NCBI RefSeq assembly: GCF_902769175.1
Contig: NZ_CACXNW010000006.1
Span: 55,875 to 119,874 of the forward strand
Length of the DNA stretch: 64,000 nucleotides
Reading direction: 5' to 3'
From: an uncultured Methanobrevibacter sp.
GTDB taxonomy: Archaea > Methanobacteriota > Methanobacteria > Methanobacteriales > Methanobacteriaceae
This document shows positions 55,557 to 63,992 of this stretch, piece after piece. Within the stretch, counting starts at the first letter, position 1. Each line of letters begins with the position of its first letter. The notes below the pieces were generated by a model. That model had not been told where the DNA came from, searched no databases, and worked only from the letters and a program-made list of their open reading frames with translations. Both the position numbers and the translations under genes were made by a program.

Positions 55557-56258
55557 CTAAAATTTAAAATTTAAAAATATAGGTGCTAATAATTCACCGG
55601 TACCTCCACCAGAAGAGCCTCCACTTGAAGAGCCACCACTGTAAGATGAACCACTATAACTGCTGCTTGAGCTGGAATAGCTGGAACTGGACTTATAGCT
55701 GGAACTGGATGAAGAGCTTGAATTATAGTCTTCACCTAAAACATTGTACTTGTTGTTGTCATCTTCATCAAAGATCTTTAGGATAGAATCTACCTTAACG
55801 GTGTCTAAATCGACTTCAATACCATTTACAGTGTATTTAGCTTTTCCTGTACAAATGATTTTATAGTCAGGCTCATTGCTGATTACAATGGAACCTCCTT
55901 TGCTTGTAGGTTTGGAATATCCATAAGCAGTAATGGTTACATTGAATTCCTTGCCGTCAGTGTCGTCAACTGTTGTAACTGTCATGTTTTCGACATCGAC
56001 TCCATCAACATCCGCCACCTCTGATACCTTGTCAGCCAATTGGAATCTGTTTGTTACGTTAATGCTGTCAGGGTCCTTGATAAGCAATCCGCCTACATTT
56101 TCGGCACTGAATATGGAAGTTATTGTTTCAACTTGCATGCCGAACAATTCTCCTGGATCAGGTACTTCTCCAGTTGCTAAGGTATAGGAACTGAAAAGAC
56201 CTATTTCAAAAAATACAAAAAATAATAATACAATAAGTATAATTCTTGATATTTTCAT
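55557..56258 (-). CDS. Secreted or membrane-anchored protein with Ser/Gly-rich tail, unknown
   Basis: 233 residues. N-terminal hydrophobic segment (IILIVLLFFVFFEIGLFSSYTL) acting as signal or anchor. A folded part of about 150 residues follows (INVTNRFQLADKVSEVADVDGVDVENMTV in part; KIICTGKAKYTVNG). Then comes a 55-residue Ser/Tyr/Gly-rich low-complexity tail (YSSSSSSYSGSSYSGGSSSG), and a short hydrophobic end (LLAPIFLNFKF). The protein is probably displayed outside the cell, with the tail as a wall-spanning or glycosylated stalk. No known domain is recognised. No adhesin-type dyad lies in its upstream gap. ATG 56258 follows AAAGGGATTAAA. Confidence 0.7.
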   Translation of the reverse strand: MKISRIILIVLLFFVFFEIGLFSSYTLATGEVPDPGELFGMQVETITSIFSAENVGGLLIKDPDSINVTNRFQLADKVSEVADVDGVDVENMTVTTVDDTDGKEFNVTITAYGYSKPTSKGGSIVISNEPDYKIICTGKAKYTVNGIEVDLDTVKVDSILKIFDEDDNNKYNVLGEDYNSSSSSSSSYKSSSSYSSSSSSYSGSSYSGGSSSGGSSGGGTGELLAPIFLNFKF

Positions 56259-56672
56259 TTTAATCCCTTTTTGATTAATTTTTTAACAAATATTCTTTTA
56301 ATAATATAATTTAAATTGATTATTCTTTTAATAATAAATTTTAAACTGATTTATTCCTTGAATAATAAATTTAATGGGATTTTCATTTCCCATTTCATAA
56401 ATTTTTATAAGCAAATTTTTTTATCTACAATACCATCCATAAGTTTTATATTTGATGGAATTATTATAGATAGTATCTTATAGTATTAATGTTTTTATAA
56501 TTTATATATAATAAAATTATCGAGAATTAATATTATATAGTTTGTTTTATTAAATAATAAATAAGACAAATAAATTCATAGATATTTTTTAGATTTATAA
56601 TTTCAATTATTGGAACTATCTCAAAGGCCAGAAGAAACTCTAGAAATCTGGCTAAAATAAAAGAGGAGAATC
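56259..56672. other. Divergent intergenic region, no gene seen
   Basis: A 414-base AT-rich gap between divergent genes. It has short duplicated stretches (TTAATAATAAATTTTAAACTGATT and kin, in part, 56280-56375) and several possible TATA boxes (for example TTTATATATAATAAAAT at 56501). The plus-strand gene at 56673 has a strong ribosome site, AGAGGAGAATC. Confidence 0.5.
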
Positions 56673-58685
56673 ATGACAGCTGAAATACTTATTAAATTTG
56701 CAAGGAAAGGGATAATACTATCCCCAGAGGCATATGAGTTAATTGCCAACTCTGAAAATCCTTTAAATTTAAGTTCAGAAATAATTGTAAAGCTAAAAAG
56801 TGGAAATTATTCTAAAGAAATGGTTCCAGTTGATGTAAACACCTTAAAAAGCATGGAAGGTCTTAATTTTAAATTAAACATTCCAAAAGATCAAGAGATT
56901 AAAACACCAACTCAAGAAAAGCCTATTGCACCTGCAATGGAAAAGCCACAAACAAAAGTTGAAGAAGAGGTTAATGCTCCTGGTTTAGATGGAAGTCCTG
57001 TAGCACAAGCTGAACAAAACAGCACTCATACACTTCAAACAGAACAAAAACCAGCAATGGAACAGAATGGTTCTGCTACAGTACAAGTTGAAAAGCCTGT
57101 AATGGAAGATAGACCTGTTGCTGCAGTTCCAGAAGAAAAGGAAACAGCTACTATCCAAACTCCGGAAAAACCTATCATAGAAGAAAAGGAAACAGCTACT
57201 ATCCAAACTCCGGAAAAACCTATCATAGAAGAAAAGGAAACAGCTACTGTCCAAACTGAAGAAAAGCCAATAGCTGAAGAAAAATCTCTTGACCCTATTG
57301 AAGAAGAGCCAGAAGAAGCTAAGGCCGAATTAAGCTTAGAAGAAAAATACAAAAAGCTTGGTTATGATAGGGAGCATGTAGAAAAGATAACAGATACAGA
57401 AGTTTCAGAAGACACTAAAATCAAATATAAAAGAAACTTAACAGAATCTACAGTTAGCTTTGACAGATATAAGGTTATTCAAGACACAAGCAACAAATCC
57501 TATACAAGCGGTGATATAGGAAACCTTATCGAATACTTCCAAAACAGATATAAAAAGTTATCAAACATCCTATCCAAAAGGCCAGAGCTTAGGACTTGGC
57601 AAAAAATCAATGAAATTACAGAAAATCAGACTGACTTAAATTTAATTGTAATGATTACAGACATCAGAAGCACTAAAAACGGTCACTATCTAATCGAAGT
57701 GGAAGATGATACAGGTTCAATACCTGTTCTCGTAAGCAAAGACAACGAAGAAATGATCAATGCTGCTAAAAACCTTATGAAAGATGAGGTAATTGGAATA
57801 GTAGCTCAAAAGAGACCAGGTGCTGAAAATCAATTGGCAATTTGTCAAAACCTTATAGACCCAGGTGTTCCAAGAATGCCAAGAAAGGATACTGAGTTTG
57901 GAACAGTATTCACTTCAGACATTCATATCGGAAGTCAAACATTCCTTGAAGATGCCTTTGTCAGATTTACAAGATGGCTTAATGGTGACTTTGGTGATGA
58001 AAGACAAAGGGAAATGGCTAACAATGTAAAATACATGATTGTTGGAGGAGACATTGTAGATGGTATTGGTGTTTATCCAAACCAAGACAAGGAATTAGCT
58101 ATCAAGGACATTACTGCCCAATATGATGAAGCTGCCCGTTTGTTAGGTGACATCAGAAGTGACATTAAGATCATCATCACTCCTGGAAACCACGATGCAT
58201 CAAGAGTGGCAGAGCCTCAACCTGCAGTGCCTGAAAAGTATGCTAAATCATTGTATCAATTAAATAATGTAGAGTTCCTATCAAATCCTTCTATGGTAAG
58301 CTTAGATGGACTTGAAGTATTGATTTACCATGGAAGAGGAATAGATGATATGGTAATGGGTTCAAATGACTTTTCACACGAAAGAAATGACCTTGTAATG
58401 AAGGAATTCTTAAGAAAAAGACATTTAGCTCCATTATATGGTGAAAGAACACCTCTTGCTTCAGAGCTTGAAGACCATTTAGTAATTGATAAGGTTCCGG
58501 ATGTCTTGCATACAGGACATGTTCACATTAATACCTATACAAATTACAATGGAATTCACTGTATCAATTCTGGTACTTTCCAGACTCAAACAGAGTTCCA
58601 GAAGATTTATAACATTATGCCAACACCTGCAGAAGTTCCTATACTTGATGTAGGTGGTGTTTACAGACAATTAGACTTTAAATAG
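56673..58685 (+). CDS. polB: DNA polymerase D (PolD) small subunit, DP1
   Basis: 670 residues. N-terminal helical domain (EILIKFARKGIILSPEAYELI), then a low-complexity Glu/Pro/Thr linker with a 16-residue repeat. An OB fold follows (LIVMITDIRSTKNGHYLIEVEDDTG in part, about 325-380). A calcineurin-like phosphoesterase domain has VFTSDIHIGS (about 411), VGGDIVDGIG, TPGNHDASR (about 504) and TGHVHINTY (about 615). DP1 partners DP2 in the archaeal replicative polymerase and carries the 3'-5' exonuclease. The linker is expanded here by in-frame 48-bp duplications. DP2 is not in the window. ATG 56673 has a strong ribosome site. Confidence 0.95.
   Translation: MTAEILIKFARKGIILSPEAYELIANSENPLNLSSEIIVKLKSGNYSKEMVPVDVNTLKSMEGLNFKLNIPKDQEIKTPTQEKPIAPAMEKPQTKVEEEVNAPGLDGSPVAQAEQNSTHTLQTEQKPAMEQNGSATVQVEKPVMEDRPVAAVPEEKETATIQTPEKPIIEEKETATIQTPEKPIIEEKETATVQTEEKPIAEEKSLDPIEEEPEEAKAELSLEEKYKKLGYDREHVEKITDTEVSEDTKIKYKRNLTESTVSFDRYKVIQDTSNKSYTSGDIGNLIEYFQNRYKKLSNILSKRPELRTWQKINEITENQTDLNLIVMITDIRSTKNGHYLIEVEDDTGSIPVLVSKDNEEMINAAKNLMKDEVIGIVAQKRPGAENQLAICQNLIDPGVPRMPRKDTEFGTVFTSDIHIGSQTFLEDAFVRFTRWLNGDFGDERQREMANNVKYMIVGGDIVDGIGVYPNQDKELAIKDITAQYDEAARLLGDIRSDIKIIITPGNHDASRVAEPQPAVPEKYAKSLYQLNNVEFLSNPSMVSLDGLEVLIYHGRGIDDMVMGSNDFSHERNDLVMKEFLRKRHLAPLYGERTPLASELEDHLVIDKVPDVLHTGHVHINTYTNYNGIHCINSGTFQTQTEFQKIYNIMPTPAEVPILDVGGVYRQLDFK
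57132..57269 (+). repeat. 48-bp in-frame repeat in the polymerase DP1 gene
   Basis: Two exact 48-bp copies (57132-57179 and 57180-57227) are followed by a diverged third (57228-57269). They code EEKETATIQTPEKPII, 16 residues each. Because the unit is a multiple of three, the frame is kept. Confidence 0.95.
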
Positions 58686-58689
58686 TCTG

Positions 58690-58845
58690 ATTGTTTTTAA
58701 AACTTTTAATTATTCGAGTCAGATTCTATTTAACAAAAATTTAAACTTATAATTATCTAAAAAGATTCTAATTTAAAAAAATTAAAATTATAATTAACTA
58801 AAAAGATTCTAATTTAAAAAAATTAAACTTATAATTAACTAAATT
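58690..58845. repeat. Tandem repeat of about 47 bp, three copies
   Basis: TAAAAAGATTCTAATTTAAA plus AAAATTAAAATTATAATTAAC occurs near 58757 and 58798, with an older copy near 58710 (CAGATTCTATTTAAC). It fills the gap before the aldolase gene. Confidence 0.8.
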
Positions 58846-58880
58846 TTTTACTATTTTTATACTAATTTTGGAATGATAAT

Positions 58881-59462
58881 ATGGAAAAGGAAATCGTAAA
58901 ATCAGTTGTAGAAATGTCAGCTTATGTATTTGAAAGAGGATTGGTTTCAGGTAAGGCTGGCAATGTCAGTGCAAGATTCAAAACCGAAACAGGTGATATA
59001 GTAGCTATTACACCTACACTTAAATCCCTTGCTGATTTAAAGGAAGAAGATATTGTCCTTGTAAATGAAAAAGGTGAAAACCTAACTAAAGGAAAGCCAT
59101 CTTCTGAAGTAGGAATGCATTTGACAATTTACAGAGAAAAGCCTCAAGTGAATGGAATTGCACATACTCATTCACCATATGCAACTGGATTTGGATTTTC
59201 AAACAAAAGAATCAAACGTCTTGAAGGATTTGGAACAATTAAGTCTGAATACATAAAGGATATTGAATACTTTAAGCCTGGAAGCAAGGAATTGGCAGAG
59301 CATGCTGCAGAAGCCTTAAAGAATGAGGATGCAATTATCCTAAAGAATCATGGAGTGATTGCAACTGGTGAAACAGTTAAGGAAGCTGCTGCACTTGTTG
59401 AATTCGTTGAGGAAATAGCTAAGACACAGTTTGTAACTCATGTCTTAAATTCAATCGAATAA
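58881..59462 (+). CDS. fucA: Class II aldolase, L-fuculose-phosphate aldolase type
   Basis: 193 residues of the AraD/FucA fold. GLVSGKAGNVSARF (phosphate loop), TPTLKSLADLKEEDIV, KPSSEVGMHLTIYR (catalytic Glu), IAHTHSPYATGF (two zinc His, about 94-96) and ILKNHGVIATGETVKEA (third His). The enzyme cleaves or forms a ketose-1-phosphate with dihydroxyacetone phosphate. In methanogens the homologue has been tied to fuculose-1-phosphate and deoxy-sugar metabolism, so the physiological substrate is open. ATG 58881 follows GGAATGATAAT. Same strand as polB and trmO, without clear coupling. Confidence 0.88.
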   Translation: MEKEIVKSVVEMSAYVFERGLVSGKAGNVSARFKTETGDIVAITPTLKSLADLKEEDIVLVNEKGENLTKGKPSSEVGMHLTIYREKPQVNGIAHTHSPYATGFGFSNKRIKRLEGFGTIKSEYIKDIEYFKPGSKELAEHAAEALKNEDAIILKNHGVIATGETVKEAAALVEFVEEIAKTQFVTHVLNSIE

Positions 59463-59569
59463 TATATTAAATAAAAAAATATCATTATTTTAAGCTATTT
59501 CAACGGATATTGATCATCAAATTAACATCGTTATAAAACTATATATACATCAAAGGTCAATATGATAGT

Positions 59570-60061
59570 ATGAAAATTGAATTTGAAAACATTGGCATAA
59601 TACACACTCCATTTAAAGAGCTTGAAGGAATGCCGATACAACCAACTGGGGCGAAAGGGATTGAAGGAAAAATATGCCTTAAGGATGAATTCAAGCCTGG
59701 ACTAAAGGATATAGAAGGATTTTCACATCTTATACTTATTTATCATTTGCATAAGACAAATGGCCATGCATTGGAAGTCAAGCCTTTTATGGACAACAGC
59801 ACTCATGGAGTATTTGCAACAAGATCACCTAAAAGACCAAACAATATAGGAATGACTACTGTAAAATTAGATAAGGTGGAAGATGACATACTATACATTT
59901 CCAATGTAGACATTCTTGATGAAACTCCACTTCTTGACATAAAGCCATATGTTCCTCAATTGTTTGAAGACACTATAGTTGATGACTTAAAAATAGGATG
60001 GTTTGAAAACAATCATCAAAAAGCTAAAAATCAAAAGGCAGATGATAGATTCATTAAATAA
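59570..60061 (+). CDS. trmO: TrmO-type tRNA (N6-threonylcarbamoyladenosine37-N6) methyltransferase
   Basis: 163 residues of the TsaA/TrmO (UPF0066) beta-barrel family: IGIIHTPFKELEGMPIQP, GFSHLILIYHLHK, HGVFATRSPKRPNNIGMTTVKL (the SAM-binding RSP..RPN.IG motif) and DETPLLDIKPYVP. TrmO methylates t6A at position 37 of some tRNAs. A TATA-like ACTATATATAC near 59538 and the short distance to ATG 59570 suggest a leaderless or nearly leaderless message. Archaeal members are less studied, so the tRNA target is inferred. Confidence 0.9.
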   Translation: MKIEFENIGIIHTPFKELEGMPIQPTGAKGIEGKICLKDEFKPGLKDIEGFSHLILIYHLHKTNGHALEVKPFMDNSTHGVFATRSPKRPNNIGMTTVKLDKVEDDILYISNVDILDETPLLDIKPYVPQLFEDTIVDDLKIGWFENNHQKAKNQKADDRFIK

Positions 60062-60230
60062 ATTATCAACTGTCCGATATTCTTTTTTTAAAATATTTAT
60101 AATCTATTTATCGTTTTATATTATCTTTTTTAAAAAAGTTTTAATCTATTAATCTATTTATATTCTTTTTTTTTTAATAATTTTAAGATAATAGATAGTG
60201 TTTGAATAATTTTAAGAGAATAGACCTTAT

Positions 60231-60737
60231 TTAAATAATTTTAACATACACTTTACTTTTTTCCTTAGATTCACGAGTTTGAACTAAATCATATTCAACA
60301 ATCTCTTCTTCATCAGTTCTTTTTACTGGCTCATCTGCAAGTGCATATTCACCAATCTGCTTTCCATTCATATGGCTTAAATACTTAATGACTTGATCAA
60401 TTACATCCAATTCGTCCTGATTCAATTCTATTTCAGGTGCTTCTACAGCAAAATACCTATTCATTGTCTTTCCACAAGGCAATTTTCTTTTTCCTAACCT
60501 TACCTTGCCTTCATCAACCAATTGGCTTATTGCCTCTTCAAAGTGAATTGGAACAGGTCCACGTTCCATTTTTCTATAGGATTCATTTGTTATTGATTCA
60601 TTGTAAAGCTCATAATGGTTAAAGTCTGAAAAATAGAGAAGCTTATGTAGAACTGTTCTTCCAACTGTGTTCTTAAATCCACATTTGTAGATTATGTAAT
60701 GTAAAACCATTTTGAATTTTTCTTCCATGAAATCCAT
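60231..60737 (-). CDS. Panacea-domain (SocA/DUF4065) antitoxin-like protein
   Basis: 168 residues. The N-terminal about 100 match the Panacea/SocA fold: MVLHYIIYKCGF, TVLHKLLYFSDFNHYELY, YRKMERGPVPIHFEEAI and KLVDEGKVRL-like text. Panacea domains serve as antitoxins against many unrelated toxins, and SocA also as a proteolytic adaptor. No toxin gene is seen next to it: trmO is on one side in convergent orientation and UPF0147 diverges on the other. It is therefore an orphan, a stand-alone regulator, or partnered at a distance. ATG 60737 follows GGATGATAAA. Confidence 0.82.
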   Translation of the reverse strand: MDFMEEKFKMVLHYIIYKCGFKNTVGRTVLHKLLYFSDFNHYELYNESITNESYRKMERGPVPIHFEEAISQLVDEGKVRLGKRKLPCGKTMNRYFAVEAPEIELNQDELDVIDQVIKYLSHMNGKQIGEYALADEPVKRTDEEEIVEYDLVQTRESKEKSKVYVKII

Positions 60738-60895
60738 TTTATCATCCTATTAAATTAATAAAGCCATTTTAAATAATCTTATTTTATTGATTTTAATATA
60801 AAATTCTATTGATTTAATCATTTAAGCTAAAATTATAAGAATACTATTTTTTTAAATATTCATTAATTTGTTAAGCATTTCTTAAAATACGAACA

Positions 60896-60994
60896 ATATA
60901 CCATAAATATATATACTTTAAAGACAAGGATTAATTAAAACTCATATTGTACATAAAAATGCATATACCATAAATATATATATACTTTAAAGAC
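60896..60994 (+). promoter_or_regulatory. Duplicated promoter segment before UPF0147 gene
   Basis: ATATACCATAAATATATATA with CTTTAAAGAC stands at 60896-60925 and again at 60963-60994 (the second has one extra TA). Each copy holds a TATA-like box and the palindrome CTTTAAAG. The ATG is at 61094, so a leader of 70-140 bases would result. The other bases of 60738-61093 are AT-rich. Confidence 0.65.
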
Positions 60995-61093
60995 CATAAT
61001 ATTTATTGTTAGATAACTATTTACTTTTTTTGAAACATATAATACTCACTTTATAATGAAATTTCAAAAATTGATGAATAGGGAGGAATTATT

Positions 61094-61348
61094 ATGATAA
61101 ATGACACTTTTGAAGAAGTATCCGCAATTTTAAAACATATTATGGAAAACCAAAGCGTACCACGTAATATCAGAAGAGCTGCAGATGAATCTTACCAAAC
61201 ATTAAATGATGAAAGTGAAGATCCAACTGTAAGAGCTAGTTCTGTTATCTTAAAATTAGATGAAATTAGTAATGATCCTAATATCCCAGTTCATGCAAGG
61301 ACCTTAATTTGGGAAATTTTATCTAAATTAGAAGCTACTACTGCTTAA
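61094..61348 (+). CDS. UPF0147 family protein
   Basis: 84 residues, all-helical, matching the archaeal UPF0147 family ([42 protein letters not shown]). Highly conserved and of unknown function in archaea. Very strong ribosome site GGGAGGAATTATT before ATG 61094 and a doubled promoter upstream suggest high expression. Full length. Confidence 0.93.
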   Translation: MINDTFEEVSAILKHIMENQSVPRNIRRAADESYQTLNDESEDPTVRASSVILKLDEISNDPNIPVHARTLIWEILSKLEATTA

Positions 61349-61906
61349 TTTTACTATTTTTTTATTTTTTAACCTTTTTTTACTATTTTTAATTATTTTC
61401 TACTATTTTTTTAAAATTCTATAATTTAATACTTTATGGATTTATATAAATCTAACTTATTTGCCCTTTTTTTATAATTGAATTTAATTATAGTCTTATT
61501 GCAACATTAGGATAATTTAACTTAGTTAAAATATATTCTAAAACTTTATGAATATTATCTTATCATTATCAAAAATTTAGACGTGTATTTCAAGTGTAAA
61601 ATTTTATAATGATTATCATAAATTAGTAATACTTTTAGATTTTGAAAACTAATTTAGAAAGTTTGAAATATATAAAAGAAACTGTTTAAATCATTATTGA
61701 AAAATTGATAAATCTTGAATGATATCTGAAAAAATGACCATTAAAATTGAACAAAAAAATAATAAATTCAACAGCTAAAAAATCATCACAATTCATGATG
61801 AAAAAAAATAATTAAACACCAATAAAATCAACATCATAATCCAATATAGAAAAAAATAATTCAACACCAATAAAATATTAAAAACATTTATAAGTAACGA
61901 TGTCTA
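61349..61906. other. Intergenic region of about 560 bases, no gene seen
   Basis: AT-rich. It starts with T-runs after the UPF0147 stop, which may terminate transcription. Around 61609-61619 ATGATTATCAT forms a small palindrome resembling a Fur-type site. Near 61803-61880 AATTCAACACCAATAAAAT-like stretches are repeated. No reading frame with a start and ribosome site is seen. Confidence 0.5.
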
Positions 61907-61924
61907 TAGTATAAATACATACTA
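61907..61924 (+). promoter_or_regulatory. Inverted repeat at the HIRAN gene transcription start
   Basis: TAGTAT and ATACTA (spacer AAATAC) form a dyad just after a TATA-like TTTATAAG (61888-61895), about where transcription should begin and 19 bases before the ATG. This is the usual place for an archaeal repressor site. Confidence 0.5.
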
Positions 61925-61942
61925 TTTTTTAGGGGTGATTGT

Positions 61943-62302
61943 ATGAAAATTGAAGAGGAAAAATTTGTAACTGTAATCTGTTTTAACCAATTTCACGGAC
62001 AAAAGATATTTAAAATTGGTTCTATTTTAAAGCTTATCAAAGAGCCTGACAATAATCATGATGCAGAAGCCATTCGTGTAGAGATGAGATTTGCTGGAAA
62101 GGTAGGATACTTGGCAAACAGTACGAAAACTGTTGTCAGAGGCACCATGAGTGGAGGTAGGGTTTACGATAAACTTGATGATGAAAACGCTTATGCTATA
62201 GTAAAATTCATTTCACATCATAATGTGATTGCTAAAATCATTGAAGAAGATGAACTTAAGGAACTTAAAAAAGATCCTGAAAGTGATGTGAACTTTATCT
62301 AA
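61943..62302 (+). CDS. HIRAN-domain protein
   Basis: 119 residues, mostly one HIRAN-like domain: FVTVICFNQFHGQKIFKIGSIL, LIKEPDNNHDAEAIRVEM, AGKVGYLANSTKTV. HIRAN domains bind DNA ends or damaged/stalled-fork DNA, often as parts of helicases such as HLTF/Rad5; small stand-alone forms occur in prokaryotes. A possible operator (61907) overlaps its start site. Good ribosome site AGGGGTGATTGT before ATG 61943. A hairpin follows the stop. The next gene is the broken ARPP-1-type gene. Confidence 0.78.
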   Translation: MKIEEEKFVTVICFNQFHGQKIFKIGSILKLIKEPDNNHDAEAIRVEMRFAGKVGYLANSTKTVVRGTMSGGRVYDKLDDENAYAIVKFISHHNVIAKIIEEDELKELKKDPESDVNFI

Positions 62303-62315
62303 GCCAATATCAATT

Positions 62316-62348
62316 CTGTTTATATTAAACAGGATTTTCATTTTTAAT
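62316..62348 (+). terminator. Hairpin after the HIRAN gene
   Basis: CTGTTTA and TAAACAG form a perfect 7-bp stem with a 3-base loop (62316-62332), followed by GATTTTCATTTTTAA. Confidence 0.6.
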
Positions 62349-62508
62349 ATTGATCTTTATAGTTTGCTGTAAGCACTTAGACAATTGTTTCTATAATATC
62401 AAACAAAATCGCAGATTGTTTCTTAAGAAAATTTGGAGCAGTTGTTTAGTGTAGATAAAACATATCAGATAAATAAAAAACACGAAAACATATCAATGGG
62501 GGTATTTT

Positions 62509-63490
62509 ATGGATAAATCTAAAAACAAAGCCAGTGCGGAAGAAAACTTAGAAAACTTTGCATTCATTGACGTTGGAGGTACTAAAATCTCATTTGAGCT
62601 TTTAGAAAGCCAAAAATATCAAAATGTAGAAGTGGTTCCAATCAAAAGCGATTCATTTGGAGGAAAGGATTTCATCACAATTAATAAGGGATATGAAATG
62701 AATCTTGAGAAATCAATGAGCTTGAACAATCTAGCGTAAACTGTGTTTTATGTAAAAACGATGCTGTTGTTCTCTCTTATTGATTGACAGTGATGAGATT
62801 ACAGGTGCAATGCAAAACCGTATCATAAATGACACTTTGCTTGTTCCTGCCCAAAGCACATTAAAGATTCCTGTAAGCTGTACTGAACATGGAAGATGGC
62901 ATTTCAAAGGTGAAGGAAAAGCTGCAAAAAGATTTGTTCCATCTGAATATTCAGCAAACCTTTCTACCAGAAGCGTAAAATCAAGAGCTGCATTTGAAGA
63001 CCGCCGCTACCAAGGTGAAGTATGGGATTCAATTGACAGATTTGAATCTAGAACTGAATATCGATCCAATACCAGCGCATTGCATGACAGCTATGAAAAC
63101 CTTAAGGAAAAACAGAACAGCTACTTAAAGGAATTCAATCTTGAAAATGGTCAAAATGGTGCTATATTCATTGTAAATGGTGAATTCAAAGGATTTGAAT
63201 TATTCTACAATCCAAGCATCTACAGACAATACAATGAAAAGCTTTTAAGAAGCTACATCATTGAAGCTATCGTGGATAAGAAATCTGAAGATGCTATAGA
63301 TAGATTGGAGCTTATGAAAATATTGGAAGACATATCCCGTAGCGAATACAAATCTAAAAAATCCATTGGCCTTGGAGACAACCTCAAATTTTCAAATGAA
63401 ATAGGATCAGGTTCCGCTCTTGTATATGATGATGAATTGATCCATTTGACATTCTACAAGGACTTGGATGATATAGGTATTAAATATTAA
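62509..63490 (+). pseudogene. ARPP-1-family protein, broken by two frameshifts
   Basis: Three consecutive frames make one protein of about 325 residues. Frame 1 (62509 to TAA 62737) covers the N-terminus (FAFIDVGGTKISFELLES). Frame 2 (about 62709-62778) reads EINELEQSSVNCVLCKNDAVV. Frame 3 (about 62771-63490) reads LLLIDSDEITGAMQNRIINDT and on to the end. The pattern (PVLLLDGEEL.GAKQNR, then C.E.GRW) is that of ARPP-1 domains, named for their link with ADP-ribosylglycohydrolases. Indels lie near 62709-62720 and 62770-62780. Ribosome site GGGGGTATTTT before ATG 62509. No ADP-ribosylglycohydrolase is in view. Confidence 0.78.
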
Positions 63491-63992
63491 TACCTTATCT
63501 TTTTTTTATACTTATACCCTTTTTCACTAAGCATCAACAAGCAAAAACTTTTTTTACACCATACAATTTTATTTTTAAGTATTTTCCTAACATTAAACAA
63601 TGATTTTATAGTATTTAATTTAATGATATTAAAGACCTATTTTTTTCTAATAACTAAAATTACATTTGTATTTTTAGAAATACATATGATTTTTTAGGAG
63701 AATGAATTAAATAATGGTAAATTCATCGAATTTTTATTTAAAAAATTCAGACCCCTAAAAGTATTTAAAAGATTTTAGTTTACCATATAAAACTATACAT
63801 AAAATTACTCCTCTAATTTTGCTTATTTTTAACTAAATAATTATAATATTACAGTATAATTATTATATTGACATTAAATTTTAGATAAGCTTTATATAAT
63901 ACCATATACAAAGTATTTTCAAAAATAAATAAAAAATGTTATAGAAAAATACTCTTACAATGGCATTATAAGAAATGAGATGGTGTACCTTA
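63491..63992. other. Intergenic region, no gene seen
   Basis: About 500 AT-rich bases. A T-run after the stop at 63490 may act as a terminator. A TATA-like CTTTATATAATACC near 63890 could drive the gene that begins at the window edge. A 13-codon frame at 63714 is too short to support. Confidence 0.5.

Noticed and set aside
56985..57352. Minus-strand reading frames opposite the polymerase linker
   Set aside because: They are mirror images of the Glu/Pro repeat in the true gene and have no start signals.
61609..61619. ATGATTATCAT as a Fur-type iron box
   Set aside because: Only a short palindrome in AT-rich DNA, more than 300 bases from the next gene and not linked to a TATA box.
63714..63755. 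13-codon frame with an AGGAG-like sequence upstream
   Set aside because: Too short, and there is no following gene with which it could act as a leader peptide in view.
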